A DNA stretch of 61,738 nt from Kitasatospora sp. NBC_00315 (GCF_041435095.1 NZ_CP108026.1:1-61738); one strand, 5' to 3'; shown: positions 33,576 through 41,946, counted from the first letter of the stretch. Translations and numbers: made by a program. The notes: generated from the sequence alone by a model not told the origin.

Positions 33576-33806
33576 TCAGGCGGACTTGTGGTTGTGGCGA
33601 GCGTGGTCGGAGGCCAGTTCCTGATACCGACGCTGCTCGCCGGGCTCCATCCCTCGGACCCGGATCTGAACGTCGCAGTCGGTCTCGGGGCAGCAGTAGG
33701 TGACGTAGCCGCCGAAGGCGTCGGCGATGCGGCGCAGCAGGCCGGGCTGGCGCACCGGCGGGGTCGGGGGGAGGTGTCCGGCCATCCAGGCGGGGTGGTT
33801 GCTCAT
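33576..33806 (-). CDS. Small zinc-ribbon-like protein
   Basis: A 76 aa protein from the ATG at 33806. TYCCPETDCDVQIRVRGMEP and the His-rich end DHARHN suggest a metal site formed by Cys-Cys, Cys and His residues. No family was recognised. Spacer repeats stand on both sides. Confidence 0.65.
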   Translation of the reverse strand: MSNHPAWMAGHLPPTPPVRQPGLLRRIADAFGGYVTYCCPETDCDVQIRVRGMEPGEQRRYQELASDHARHNHKSA

Positions 33807-33829
33807 CGAGCTGTCCTCTCTACAAGGGC

Positions 33830-33913
33830 GGTGCATCGGGCACCGTCGAACACCGCCGCGCCCTGCCCCGGTGGTGCTGGGGCGGGCGCGGTGGCGAACG
33901 ACAGCAACCGAAG
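33830..33913 (-). repeat. 80 bp spacer repeat, copy 2
   Basis: Close copy of 33493-33572, again directly after a stop codon (gene at 33917) and before the next ribosome site, with a GC hairpin centre. Confidence 0.7.
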
Positions 33914-33916
33914 CGG

Positions 33917-34171
33917 TCAGGCCGTGGGGGCGAGGCGCCGGAACGCCTCGACGAGGTCGGGGTGGGCGGCCTCGTCCAGGACGTGCCGCTGCTCCAGGAG
34001 CGCACCGCCGCTGACCGCCTGGTCCAGGACCGGGTCGGCCCAGGCCGCGACGTCGCGGGCGTCGAGCTCGTTCATGTAGGCGACGTACTCGGCCCGGTCG
34101 GCCTCCTCGTACGCGGCGTGCATCCGCGCCAGGCCGGCCTGCCACTGCTCGTACGTCTCGCCGTCCCTCAT
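33917..34171 (-). CDS. Small hypothetical protein
   Basis: An 84 aa protein from the ATG at 34171 (MRDGETYEQWQAGLARMHAA). Acidic and helical, no motif. Part of a run of very small genes at the head of the minus cluster. Confidence 0.6.
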   Translation of the reverse strand: MRDGETYEQWQAGLARMHAAYEEADRAEYVAYMNELDARDVAAWADPVLDQAVSGGALLEQRHVLDEAAHPDLVEAFRRLAPTA

Positions 34172-34224
34172 CACGGGCTTCTCCTTCTGGTCGGCGCAGC
34201 CGGGGCCGGCGGCGCGGTGATCGG

Positions 34225-34329
34225 TCACTTCTTCTTCTTCTCGGCCTGGGCGCGCTGGTGCATCTCGCGGGCCCGGCGCAGCAGCTCGTCCATCTGCTTG
34301 CCGGTCCAGGCGTCGTCCTCGGCGCTCAC
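34225..34329 (-). CDS. 34 aa charged small protein
   Basis: From the GTG at 34329, overlapping the stop of the preceding small gene (GTGA). It reads VSAEDDAWTGKQMDELLRRA and ends in four lysines. Translational coupling supports it. Confidence 0.5.
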   Translation of the reverse strand: MSAEDDAWTGKQMDELLRRAREMHQRAQAEKKKK

Positions 34330-34439
34330 CCGGCACCGCCGGCGGCGGCCGCGCGGTCGGCGGCGCGCTGCGCCTCGATGGCGGCCTGCTGCTGCTGGAT
34401 CTGGCGCTGGAGTTCGGCGATGCGCTCGGCGTCGGTCAT
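34326..34439 (-). CDS. 37 aa helical small protein
   Basis: From the ATG at 34439, four bases after the stop of the gene at 34444. It reads MTDAERIAELQRQIQQQQAA and ends Ala/Gly-rich. A single helix is likely. Its stop overlaps the next start. Confidence 0.5.
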   Translation of the reverse strand: MTDAERIAELQRQIQQQQAAIEAQRAADRAAAAGGAG

Positions 34440-34443
34440 CGCG

Positions 34444-34866
34444 TCACCCGGCCAGGGGGAGGGCGCGGAGGGTGGCGACGGCGGCGGAGACGGTGGCCGG
34501 GAGCGGGCGCAGGGTGCGGATCCCGGTCGCCGGCTCGCTGCTGGCGAGGTCGTCCAGGTCGATGACGACCTCGCGGACCGCGCGGCTGGCGGCGAGCGCG
34601 CGGACGCGGACCTGGCGGACCTTGTCGCGCAGCAGGACGAGCAGGCCGTCCAGGCCGCGACGGCCCTCGGGGTAGAGGCCGGCGGCGACGTCGTCCCACA
34701 CCGCGTCGGCCAGGTCCTCGTCGAGGTCGGCGGCGGCCGGGGCGATGTCGGCGAGCTGCTCGGCGGCGGCCGCGAGCAGCCGGGTCGAGTAGCGGCCGTA
34801 CAGCTCGTCGAAGTCGGTGTTCGGGTTGCTCGCCAGGGTGCCGACGAGTGCCATCATGGTGTCCAC
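34444..34866 (-). CDS. Helical protein resembling sigma-70 region 2
   Basis: A 140 aa protein from the ATG at 34866. The first half (FDELYGRYSTRLLAAAAEQL, then DLDEDLADAVWDDVAAGLY) has the spacing of sigma-70 region 2 helices (LYxRYxxRL...DLxQDxxxxxW). The second half has LVLLRDKVRQVRVRALAASR. No region 4 with a clear -35-binding helix-turn-helix is seen, so it is at most a sigma-like relative. It is the second gene of the minus cluster. Confidence 0.6.
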   Translation of the reverse strand: MDTMMALVGTLASNPNTDFDELYGRYSTRLLAAAAEQLADIAPAAADLDEDLADAVWDDVAAGLYPEGRRGLDGLLVLLRDKVRQVRVRALAASRAVREVVIDLDDLASSEPATGIRTLRPLPATVSAAVATLRALPLAG

Positions 34867-34902
34867 GGTCGTTTCCTCTCGTCATGGTGCGGTGCGACCG
34901 AC

Positions 34903-35010
34903 AAGGCCCCGGGGGGTACGACCCCCGGGGCCTTCTTGCTGCTCTGTGCTGCGTACGAGCAGCCACGGCCGCCGCCCACCCCGTCGTGATCGGGATCGGC
35001 GGCGGCCGTG
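34903..35010 (-). terminator. Two consecutive strong hairpins
   Basis: 34903-34934 (AAGGCCCCGGGGG with its complement, loop of six) and 34964-35010 (CACGGCCGCCGCC with its complement, longer loop). They separate the gene at 35032 from the small-gene run, so they may end its message. Confidence 0.75.
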
Positions 35011-35031
35011 GCGGTTCGTGCTGGTGGTGGT

Positions 35032-35577
35032 TCAGGCGGCGAGACGGCCCTTGCGCTTGCGGTGCTTCCGGGGCGGCTCCGTGGCCACGCCGTCGGGCAG
35101 GGTGAGCGAGAAGAGCGGGCTCTTCGCGCCGTACAACGGGTGCTGGCGCAGGGCGTCAGTGACGAGCACGTCGACGCGCGCGGCCTCCCACTGCTGGGTG
35201 CGCTGCTTGGCGCGCTGCTTGTCGGATCCGACCGGGTCGTCCGAGCGGCTCTGCGCGATGTGGAGGACGGCCTTGGGGGCCGGTGCCTTCACCTTCTTGA
35301 GCACGGTGGTCGGACGGCGGGAGGCGGTGTCCGCGACGCCCTCCGTGATCGCCAGCGCCCACTGCTCAGGAGTGACGTCCTGCTCGACGCGCTGGGCGCT
35401 CGCGGGGCAGTACGTCGTCTCGTCCGACAGGAAGTGCGGCTGGATCTTGCTGCGGTTGATGCGGCGCCAAACCCGGCAGTCGGGGCAGATAACGGCGAAC
35501 GGCAGGCCGGGGGTCATCTCGAACTGGTGAGGGCGGAGGGTGCTGAGCCGGAGAGCCGGCCGGGTGTTGCTGCGCAT
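35032..35577 (-). CDS. Hypothetical protein with cysteine pairs
   Basis: A 181 aa protein from the ATG at 35577 behind GGGAGA (an ATG at 35625 would add 16 residues). FAVICPDCRVWRRINRSKIQ and TTYCPASAQR give a possible zinc site in the first 60 residues. The tail is basic (PPRKHRKRKGRLAA). First gene of the minus cluster and divergent from the GntR regulator; it may bind nucleic acid. Confidence 0.65.
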   Translation of the reverse strand: MRSNTRPALRLSTLRPHQFEMTPGLPFAVICPDCRVWRRINRSKIQPHFLSDETTYCPASAQRVEQDVTPEQWALAITEGVADTASRRPTTVLKKVKAPAPKAVLHIAQSRSDDPVGSDKQRAKQRTQQWEAARVDVLVTDALRQHPLYGAKSPLFSLTLPDGVATEPPRKHRKRKGRLAA

Positions 35578-35833
35578 CACGGTCTCCCGAGTACGTAGGG
35601 GCGGGGCGACGGCTGTGTTCTCCACACCTCACGAGCGACGGATCGTCCGCGAGACCTGGGCAGCACAGCTGCGGGTGGTGCTCCTGTGCGGGCCTCCGGG
35701 GCTGGTAATCACCATCGGCTGACGCTCAGGCAGAGATCTGAGGTTGTTTCGCGGATTGGGCGGCTTGCTGCCGAAATCGCGACCGAAGATTGCAGGTCAG
35801 AACGCGCCCTCGCAGGCACTATCCCTACCCCGC

Positions 35834-35910
35834 AACCTCTCTACCGAGGTTCCGACGTGATGAACGTAGCACTCTGCGTGGGGGTTGTTCAATACCTCTC
35901 TACCGAGGTT
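35834..35910. promoter_or_regulatory. Pair of AACCTC/GAGGTT operators
   Basis: Two copies of an 18 bp inverted repeat, AACCTC-TCTACC-GAGGTT (35834-35851) and the same with one changed end base (35893-35910), 59 bp apart. The second ends 12 bases before the GntR gene. Classic operator geometry for a dimeric regulator controlling itself and perhaps the divergent cluster. Confidence 0.75.
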
Positions 35911-35922
35911 AGGATGTGTCCC

Positions 35923-36690
35923 ATGAGCATCGACCCCACCGACCCCAGATCGCCGTCACGGCAGATCGCCGACGACCTGCGAGCAGCTATCGAAGCCAAG
36001 CGGCTCGCTGCGGGCGACAAGCTGCCGTCGGAGAGCGAGCTGGTCGAGCAGTACAAGACCGCACCCCAGACCGCACGCAAGGCCATCGCGCTGCTAAAGA
36101 ATGAGGGGCTGGTCGAAGGACAGCGTGGACGCGGGGTGTTTGTTGTCCAGCGGCCCCCCATGATCCGGGTGGGGTCAGACCGCTACGCACGCCACCTCCG
36201 GAACGCAGGCAAGGCCCCGTTCCAAGCGGAGGTCGAGCTCATGGGCCTCACATGGCGCCAGGAGGTCCTCGAACTGGCCGAGGTGCCGGCGCCGGGATGG
36301 GTCGCCGAGTGGTTTGGCATCCCTGCAGAAACGACGGTATTCGTCCGGCGCCGCCGCACGTGGATCGAGCAGACCCCCACCCAGCTCGCGGACAGCTACT
36401 ACGAGCTGGAAACCGTGGCCGGAACGCGCATCCGCGAGGAAGACACGGGGCCGGGGGGAGGATACGCCCGCCTCGAAGAGCGCGGCTTCCGCCTCACTCG
36501 GATCCGCGAGGAGCTGGAAACCAAGATGCCCACCCCGGCCGAGGTATCTGCCTTGCAACTGCGCCCCGGAGTACCGGTGGTGCACCTCCACCGAATCGCC
36601 TTCGCGGGGGATCGACCCGTCGAGGTCTTCCAGTCCGTCATGGCCGGCGACCGTCACACGTTCGCCTACGAGTTCGACGCGCCCGAGTAG
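35923..36690 (+). CDS. GntR-family regulator with UTRA domain (KorA/TraR-like)
   Basis: A 255 aa protein from the ATG at 35923 (an ATG at 35914 is possible). The winged helix-turn-helix RQIADDLRAAIEAKRLAAGDK, then LPSESELVEQYKTAPQTARK, is the GntR signature. Residues ~90-250 form a UTRA-type effector domain (FVRRRRTWIEQTPTQLADSY; VVHLHRIAFAGDRPVEVFQS). In Streptomyces conjugative plasmids GntR proteins of this size (KorSA, TraR) repress transfer genes. Location at the head of the divergent transfer-like cluster, next to two palindromes, fits that role. Confidence 0.88.
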   Translation: MSIDPTDPRSPSRQIADDLRAAIEAKRLAAGDKLPSESELVEQYKTAPQTARKAIALLKNEGLVEGQRGRGVFVVQRPPMIRVGSDRYARHLRNAGKAPFQAEVELMGLTWRQEVLELAEVPAPGWVAEWFGIPAETTVFVRRRRTWIEQTPTQLADSYYELETVAGTRIREEDTGPGGGYARLEERGFRLTRIREELETKMPTPAEVSALQLRPGVPVVHLHRIAFAGDRPVEVFQSVMAGDRHTFAYEFDAPE

Positions 36691-36701
36691 GAGCACACAT
36701 C

Positions 36702-37460
36702 ATGGCAAATCTGGAGATCATCCACGCGACGGCCCCGACCCCGGGCGGAGTCAACGAAGACGCAATCGTCACAGGGCCAGCATTCGCGGTCGTACTCGAC
36801 GGAGCCACAGCGACGGGGGCACCCACCGGGTGCGTTCACTCCGTCGCCTGGTACGTACGTCAGCTGGCGGCGCAGCTCTCCTGTGCGCTCCTGACGAGCG
36901 ACGAGGAACTGCGGGAAATCCTGCGCGAGGCGATCCGTGCCCTCGTAGTTGAGCACGGTCGGACGTGCGACATGTCCAACCCGGACAGTCCGTCGTCGAC
37001 CGTGGCCATGGTCCGAGCGCGGAACGGTGTCCTGGAGATTCTCTCTCTGGCCGACTCGCCGGTAGCCGTTCAGCGAACCGACGGCAGCGTCCAGGTCGTG
37101 GTCGACGACCGAACGTCTCACCTCGCGTCGTACACCAGGGATGCGGTTCGTGGGTTTCGGAATAGCGATGCGGGCGGCTTCTGGGTTGCCAGCACGAAAC
37201 CCGAAGCCGCAGATCGGGCGGTGATTGCGTCCGTACCGCTCGCTGAAGTCAACGCTGTTGCAGTGCTGTCCGACGGCGCCAGCCGGCTCCCCGAGCGGTA
37301 CGGATGGACTTGGAACCGCTTTATGGCCGCCCTGGTGTCCGATGGGCCGACGCACATCATCGACATCACTCGCGCCGCCGAGGCAGCAACGGAGGCCGGA
37401 GCATTCCGGGGCAAGCCCCACGATGATGCGACCGCTGTGCTGTGCACCATCCGGCTCTGA
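36702..37460 (+). CDS. PP2C-like phosphatase
   Basis: A 252 aa protein from the ATG at 36702, 11 bases after the GntR gene. PP2C-like motifs: VNEDAIVTG, VVLDGATATG (metal-binding Asp-Gly), AVLSDGASRL and the final HDDATAVLCTI with the paired aspartates. Such enzymes remove phosphate from Ser/Thr of proteins using Mn or Mg. Co-transcription with the regulator suggests a signalling link to transfer or plasmid control. Confidence 0.82.
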   Translation: MANLEIIHATAPTPGGVNEDAIVTGPAFAVVLDGATATGAPTGCVHSVAWYVRQLAAQLSCALLTSDEELREILREAIRALVVEHGRTCDMSNPDSPSSTVAMVRARNGVLEILSLADSPVAVQRTDGSVQVVVDDRTSHLASYTRDAVRGFRNSDAGGFWVASTKPEAADRAVIASVPLAEVNAVAVLSDGASRLPERYGWTWNRFMAALVSDGPTHIIDITRAAEAATEAGAFRGKPHDDATAVLCTIRL

Positions 37461-37614
37461 CAGGTTCAGCGCCCTGAGAGTCGAGAACTCTATCCACAGG
37501 CAGGCAGCTCCACGCTGACCGTGGCGGACACGCCCGGCGGCCATCACAGCGTGAGTGGTCCTGCCCGGGTTCTAGGCTCGCAGCATCGCTGTACAGCCAC
37601 GACTGACAAAGCAA

Positions 37615-37649
37615 AAGCGGCCCCCTCCGCCAAGAGAAATGGGCCGCTT
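37615..37649 (+). terminator. Hairpin after the phosphatase gene
   Basis: AAGCGGCCC and GGGCCGCTT arms preceded by an A-run and followed by TC-rich DNA. It could work on both strands. Confidence 0.65.
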
Positions 37650-37663
37650 CCACCACGTAGAGC

Positions 37664-37768
37664 TGTTGTCGGTCCGACGGTACCAGTCAGACCTAGGTCC
37701 GGACGAGAGGCACCCGCCACATCGCCCGGCCGGGGGAATCTCCTGGTGCCGACGGACCGACAACAGCG
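37664..37768. repeat. Long inverted repeat with 24-base arms
   Basis: GCTGTTGTCGGTCCG at 37664 pairs with its exact complement ending at 37768. Pairing extends to 24 bases with two mismatches, and 57 bases separate the arms. About 230 bases upstream of rep; possibly an operator loop or an antisense/leader structure. Confidence 0.65.
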
Positions 37769-37996
37769 GGAGAGAGAGCACTCGTTGCGCCACCCCGCCA
37801 CCCGACACCGCCGCCCCACTGCGGCCGCGCCGCCCATCCGTGACGCACGTCACGCAACCGCGGGTCACACGGACCCCGGATTCCCGACCTCTATGGGCAT
37901 GCAGAACCACACCCATGCCCAGACCCGCCCCAACCACCACCCGGCCGTCCAGGCCGGGCTGCTCCTGGCCGTCGTCACCGAATCGGAGGTGACTCG

Positions 37997-39316
37997 ATGA
38001 GCGAGGCTCCCCAGGGCATCGACGAGTCGGCGCGGATTGTTCGCGCCCTGCCGGCCAAGGGCGTAACGGTCTACCGGCCGATGGTGTTCAGCGGCGAGCT
38101 GGTGCACAGCCTGGACTACGTTGTGCTGCTGCACACGCTGTTCGCCATCGCCGACGGCAGTGAGATCACGGTGCCGGGCATCTGGAAGCAGCTCCAGGAG
38201 AAGGGGATTCGGTCCTCGAAGAAGGAGGACGTTCTGGTGGGCCGCGACGCGGTCTACAAGTCGTTCGCCCGGATCATCGAGGCCGGCTACATCCTGCGCA
38301 CCCGGCTCCCGCATCCGGATGGCGGCGGGCGTCTCGGTCCGGTCACTTACGTGGCATATGAGGACCCCGAGGACAACGAGGCGTGGAAGGTCCAGCGAGT
38401 TGCGGCCGCACTGGGCGCCACCGAATCACCGCAGGTGGGACCACTTCCCGGGTACCGGGAAGTGGAGACCAGGCCTATCGGACATTCTGACGTTCTCGCA
38501 GGTGGGACCACTTCCCGGGTAGCCGGATCTGGTGTAGCCACTTCCGGCTACCCGGGAAGTGGTGAGCGCCACATTCCCGCAGGTCAGACCGCTTCCCGGG
38601 TATCGGGAAGCGGAGGGCTGTCCCCCCTACAACCCCCGGTGGTAGGAACTACCCCCCCTATCCCCCCAGTCGCACCGGTCCCGTCCGTCTCGGCTGATGC
38701 TGGGACGGGAAGGGGGAGGGGGAATCGCTCCGCGAACAAGACGAACCCCGCGCAGGTGACGCCGGAGCTGAAGGCCGCTGTCGCGTTCCTGATGGAGCTG
38801 CCCAAGCCGTTCGCCTGCGGGCTGCGGCACGCGAGGCGGTTCGCCCCGAAGCTGCTGACCGCGATGGCGTTCCTCGGCTGGGAGGAGCCGGACGAGTACC
38901 TGGCGATGGAGCTCGTCGCCAAGTCCGCTGACGGCCTGGCGGACCCGCCGGCCGCGATCGGGGTCCGGATCGAGGACCTGCGTCCCCGGCACATCGTGGT
39001 CCGCGACCGGGCCAAGCCCGCCCCGCAGACCCCGCCGCAGGCCCCGTGCCCGACGCACCCGGGCCTGGAAGCGGCCGGCTGCCCGCAGTGCGCGGCCGCC
39101 GACGCCATGGACCGTCAGCGACGCGAACTCGACGCCGCGAAGGGCATCGACGACGAGAGCGCCCGCAAGGCCCTGGAGGCGATGCTCGCCAACCGCGGCC
39201 CGCAGTCCCGTGCGGCCCGTGGCCGCGAGCACGCCGCCCGCCAGGGCGCGCAGGCCCGGGAAGAAGCCTCGAAGCGGGACGCCTACCTCCGCGAGCTCGA
39301 AGCCCTCAGCGGCTGA
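37997..39316 (+). CDS. Winged-helix plasmid replication protein (rep1-like)
   Basis: A 439 aa protein from the ATG at 37997 with a strong GGAGGTGA site. Residues ~30-110 are a winged helix (SLDYVVLLHTLFAIADGSEI, then SKKEDVLVGRDAVYKSFARI). Residues ~135-245 are a disordered Gly/Ser/Pro linker that contains the DNA iterons. The C-terminal domain holds ELPKPFACGLRHARRFAPKL and a Cys/His site (CPTHPGLEAAGCPQC). In pSLA2, rep1 encodes a DNA-binding protein with the origin iterons inside the gene and is followed by a DnaB-like rep2; the same arrangement is seen here, 89 bp upstream of the helicase gene. It probably initiates internal bidirectional replication. Confidence 0.85.
   Translation: MSEAPQGIDESARIVRALPAKGVTVYRPMVFSGELVHSLDYVVLLHTLFAIADGSEITVPGIWKQLQEKGIRSSKKEDVLVGRDAVYKSFARIIEAGYILRTRLPHPDGGGRLGPVTYVAYEDPEDNEAWKVQRVAAALGATESPQVGPLPGYREVETRPIGHSDVLAGGTTSRVAGSGVATSGYPGSGERHIPAGQTASRVSGSGGLSPLQPPVVGTTPPIPPVAPVPSVSADAGTGRGRGNRSANKTNPAQVTPELKAAVAFLMELPKPFACGLRHARRFAPKLLTAMAFLGWEEPDEYLAMELVAKSADGLADPPAAIGVRIEDLRPRHIVVRDRAKPAPQTPPQAPCPTHPGLEAAGCPQCAAADAMDRQRRELDAAKGIDDESARKALEAMLANRGPQSRAARGREHAARQGAQAREEASKRDAYLRELEALSG
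38431..38613. repeat. Iterons inside rep: candidate replication origin
   Basis: Three units begin GCAGGTGGGACC (38431, 38499) or GCAGGTCAGACC (38579). Each continues into the palindrome core ACTTCCCGGGTA or GCTTCCCGGGTA. Units 1 and 3 are perfect 25 bp palindromes at 38441-38465 and 38589-38613. Unit 2 is a long inverted repeat with 15-base arms at 38508-38522 and 38548-38562. They lie wholly inside the coding frame. Confidence 0.85.
38618..38669 (-). other. C-rich tract, potential G-quadruplex on minus strand
   Basis: Just after the iterons the plus strand has four runs of five to seven C. The minus strand therefore has four G-runs close together. This could help open the origin or stall a fork. 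Confidence 0.55.
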
Positions 39317-39404
39317 CCGCACCCCCGGACAGCACGAAGCGGCCGCCGGAAAACCTCGCCAGGCCCGGCGGCCGCACGATCCCAACCCAAGAGACGAGAT
39401 CACC

Positions 39405-41048
39405 ATGAGCGTACCGAGCCAGAAGACCACCGCCCCCGACACCCCGGCCGACCCGGAGCCGGCGTTCGAGGAGCACGACTGGAGCGGCGAGCCGCCCACC
39501 GACACCGACGCGCCGGCGCCCCCGGTCCCGGCCGCGCGCCGCCCGAAGGGCCGCAAGGCCACCCGCACGAACAGCGCCCCGGACGACGCCGACCGGGACG
39601 AGACGTTCGAGAGGGTGCCGCCGCAGGACCTGGGCGCCGAGCAGTCCGTCCTCGGCGGGATGCTGCTGTCCAAGAACGCCATCACCGACGTGATCGAGGT
39701 CCTCAAGCCCACCGACTACTACCGGCCCGCCCACGAGCTGATCCACAACGCGATCCTCGGCCTCTACGGCCGCGGCGAGCCGGCCGACCCGATCACGGTG
39801 GCCGCCGAGCTGACCAAGCGCGGCGAACTCGTCCGCGTCGGCGGCCCCGGCTACCTGCACACCCTGGTCAACTCCGTCCCCACCGCCGCCAACGCCGAGT
39901 ACTACGCCGAGATCGTCCACGAACGCGCCGTCCTGCGCCGCCTGGTCGAGGCCGGCACCCGCATCGCCGGCATGGGCTACGCCGCCGAAGGCGACGTCGA
40001 CCAGATCGTCAACGCCGCCCAGGCCGAGATCTTCAACATCGCCGACCAGCAGGCCGACGACGGCGGATCACTGCTCATGGACGGCATGGACGACACCATC
40101 CAGGAGGTCCAGGACCGCCAGGCCGGCAAGGTCGCCATCTCCGGCATCCCCACCGGCTTCGCCGACCTCGACGCCCTCACCCACGGCCTGCACCCCGGCC
40201 AGTTCATCGTCGTCGCCGCCCGCCCCGCCATGGGCAAGACCACCCTGGCCACCGACGTCCTGCGCTCCGCCTGCATCGCCAACAACTACCGCGCCGTCAT
40301 GTTCTCCCTGGAGATGGGCCGCAAGGAACTCCAGCTGCGCATGATCTCCGCCGAAGGCCGCGTACCGCTCAGCCACCTGCGCGCCGGCACCACCATGACC
40401 GACGACGACTGGGCCGGCAGCGCCCGCGCCCTCAGCCGCATGACCGACGCCCAGCTGCGCATCGACGACAACCCCGGCCAGACCGCGCTCGGCATCAGCG
40501 CCAAGTGCCGCAAGATCAAGCAGAAGCACGGCCTGGACCTGGTCGTCATCGACTACCTCCAGCTGCTCCAGCTCGGCGGCCGACGCCCCGAGACCCGCCA
40601 GCAGGAGGTCAGCGACATCTCCCGCACGCTCAAGCTCCTGGCCAAGGAGCTCGAAGTGCCGGTGATCGCGTTGTCCCAGCTCAACCGCGGACCCGAGCAG
40701 CGCACGGACAAGAAGCCGGTGGTCTCCGACCTGCGGGAGTCCGGCAGCATCGAACAGGACGCCGACATTGTGATCCTGCTGCACCGCGAGGACGCCTACG
40801 AGAAGGAGTCCAAGCGCGCAGGCGAGGCCGACTTCATCATCGGCAAGCACCGCAACGGGCCCACCGCCACCGTCACCGTCGCCTTCCAGGGTCACTGGTC
40901 CAGGTTCGTAGACATGACCCGCGACCCCGAGCCCGACCACGGCCGCACCTACGGCCCCGGCTCCTCGCCCCACCACAGCGAAGACCCGTCCATCGACGAG
41001 TACAGCGACTGGACCCCCAGCACCCTGGCCGAGGACCTCGGACTGTAG
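39405..41048 (+). CDS. dnaB: DnaB-like replicative helicase (rep2-like)
   Basis: A 547 aa protein from the ATG at 39405. After a ~65-residue Pro/Asp-rich lead, a DnaB N-terminal domain is seen (DLGAEQSVLGGMLLSKNAIT; YLHTLVNSVPTAANAEYYAE). The RecA-like motor has Walker A ARPAMGKTTLATD, Walker B LDLVVIDYLQLL and VPVIALSQLNRGPEQR, then DLRESGSIEQDADIVILLHR, all standard DnaB motifs. No intein is present. It should unwind DNA ahead of the fork. Its place behind the iteron-containing rep gene mirrors pSLA2. The C-terminal tail is longer and acidic. Confidence 0.93.
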   Translation: MSVPSQKTTAPDTPADPEPAFEEHDWSGEPPTDTDAPAPPVPAARRPKGRKATRTNSAPDDADRDETFERVPPQDLGAEQSVLGGMLLSKNAITDVIEVLKPTDYYRPAHELIHNAILGLYGRGEPADPITVAAELTKRGELVRVGGPGYLHTLVNSVPTAANAEYYAEIVHERAVLRRLVEAGTRIAGMGYAAEGDVDQIVNAAQAEIFNIADQQADDGGSLLMDGMDDTIQEVQDRQAGKVAISGIPTGFADLDALTHGLHPGQFIVVAARPAMGKTTLATDVLRSACIANNYRAVMFSLEMGRKELQLRMISAEGRVPLSHLRAGTTMTDDDWAGSARALSRMTDAQLRIDDNPGQTALGISAKCRKIKQKHGLDLVVIDYLQLLQLGGRRPETRQQEVSDISRTLKLLAKELEVPVIALSQLNRGPEQRTDKKPVVSDLRESGSIEQDADIVILLHREDAYEKESKRAGEADFIIGKHRNGPTATVTVAFQGHWSRFVDMTRDPEPDHGRTYGPGSSPHHSEDPSIDEYSDWTPSTLAEDLGL

Positions 41049-41219
41049 GACCGCCCAGAAGGGCTCTGACGGCCCCTCTGGCGGCCCCGGACCGCCTACG
41101 GGTCTACCGCCCCATCCGGGCCCTAGATCGCCCGGCAGAAGACGATCTAGCGATCCACCTCGGTCGGCGGCCCGCCGCCGGACGTACGGGAAGCATCCCA
41201 ACCCGAGAGGAACCCCATC

Positions 41220-41513
41220 GTGACCAGCATCAACCTCCAGATGGACTCCCTCCAGGTCGCCGCGACCGGCCTGATCGGCGACTTCGCCGACATCACCGTC
41301 CGGGGCTCCCTCAAGGACCACCCCGACACCGTCGCCTACCGCCTGGCCCTGGTCGCCGAAATGGTCGCCGAGCTCCAGGCCGCAGTCGACGCCGAGCGCG
41401 CCGGCGGCCAGTGGCCGACGCTCCAGGCCGACCCGGAGTCCGCCCACGAGGAGGACGTTGCCTTCTACTCCGAGCACGAATGCGACTGCGAGCACTGCCT
41501 CCACGGCGGCTGA
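41220..41513 (+). CDS. Small hypothetical protein
   Basis: A 97 aa protein from the GTG at 41220 behind GAGAGGAA. Helical N-terminal half (MVAELQAAVDAERAG) and a Cys/His end (EHECDCEHCLHGG) that could bind metal. It follows the helicase gene by 170 bases. Function unknown. Confidence 0.65.
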   Translation: MTSINLQMDSLQVAATGLIGDFADITVRGSLKDHPDTVAYRLALVAEMVAELQAAVDAERAGGQWPTLQADPESAHEEDVAFYSEHECDCEHCLHGG

Positions 41514-41568
41514 CAGCTCGACGCCGCAACGAAAGAATCCCTAGGGACCTCACATAAGGAGCAACGAC

Positions 41569-41856
41569 ATGGCCAACAAGGTCAGTTCGATCGACGATGC
41601 CGACGAACTCGTGCGACGCGCCATCATCCACATCGGTGATTTCATCAGCAAGGGTGCTGCGCTGAGCGGGACTGGAGAGGGCGCGCGACTGCTTGCCCAG
41701 TGGGGTGAGCACGAGCTCAACGCCATCCGTGTCCAGGTCTTCGGAAGCCTCGACGGAAGCCAGCCGGCTGACCCCGAGATCCGGCGATTTGCGCTCAACA
41801 ACCTGCGCAACCGGTTCTCCGAGGATCTTCCCGAGCCGCGGCCCTCGGCCGACTGA
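41569..41856 (+). CDS. Small hypothetical protein
   Basis: A 95 aa protein from the ATG at 41569 with AAGGAG nearby. Helical, with lower GC than its neighbours (IDDADELVRRAIIHIGDFIS). No motif. A very strong hairpin follows its stop. Confidence 0.7.
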   Translation: MANKVSSIDDADELVRRAIIHIGDFISKGAALSGTGEGARLLAQWGEHELNAIRVQVFGSLDGSQPADPEIRRFALNNLRNRFSEDLPEPRPSAD

Positions 41857-41946
41857 CGGCCCTCACGCGCAGCCACCCGTCACTTGGCCTACGGCCGTCC
41901 GGGAGGCGTCTGGACCTGGGTTCTGGATACGGGTTCTAGATATTGG

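Larger units (their letters stand above)
37461..37996. other. Intergenic region before rep
   Basis: 536 bp without a credible gene. It holds a terminator for the phosphatase gene (37615-37649, AAGCGGCCC/GGGCCGCTT) and a long inverted repeat (37664-37687 with 37745-37768). A GGAGGTGA ribosome site for the rep gene lies at 37985-37992. Confidence 0.7.

Noticed and set aside
31473..33624. Two long plus-strand ORFs opposite the DUF2637 gene
   Set aside because: Shadow frames of a repetitive coiled-coil coding sequence; products are Arg/Leu/Gly- or Ser/Ala-rich without domains.
38431..38613. Reading the rep repeats as a transposon footprint
   Set aside because: No target duplication or transposase; the position inside rep and the palindrome design fit iterons better.
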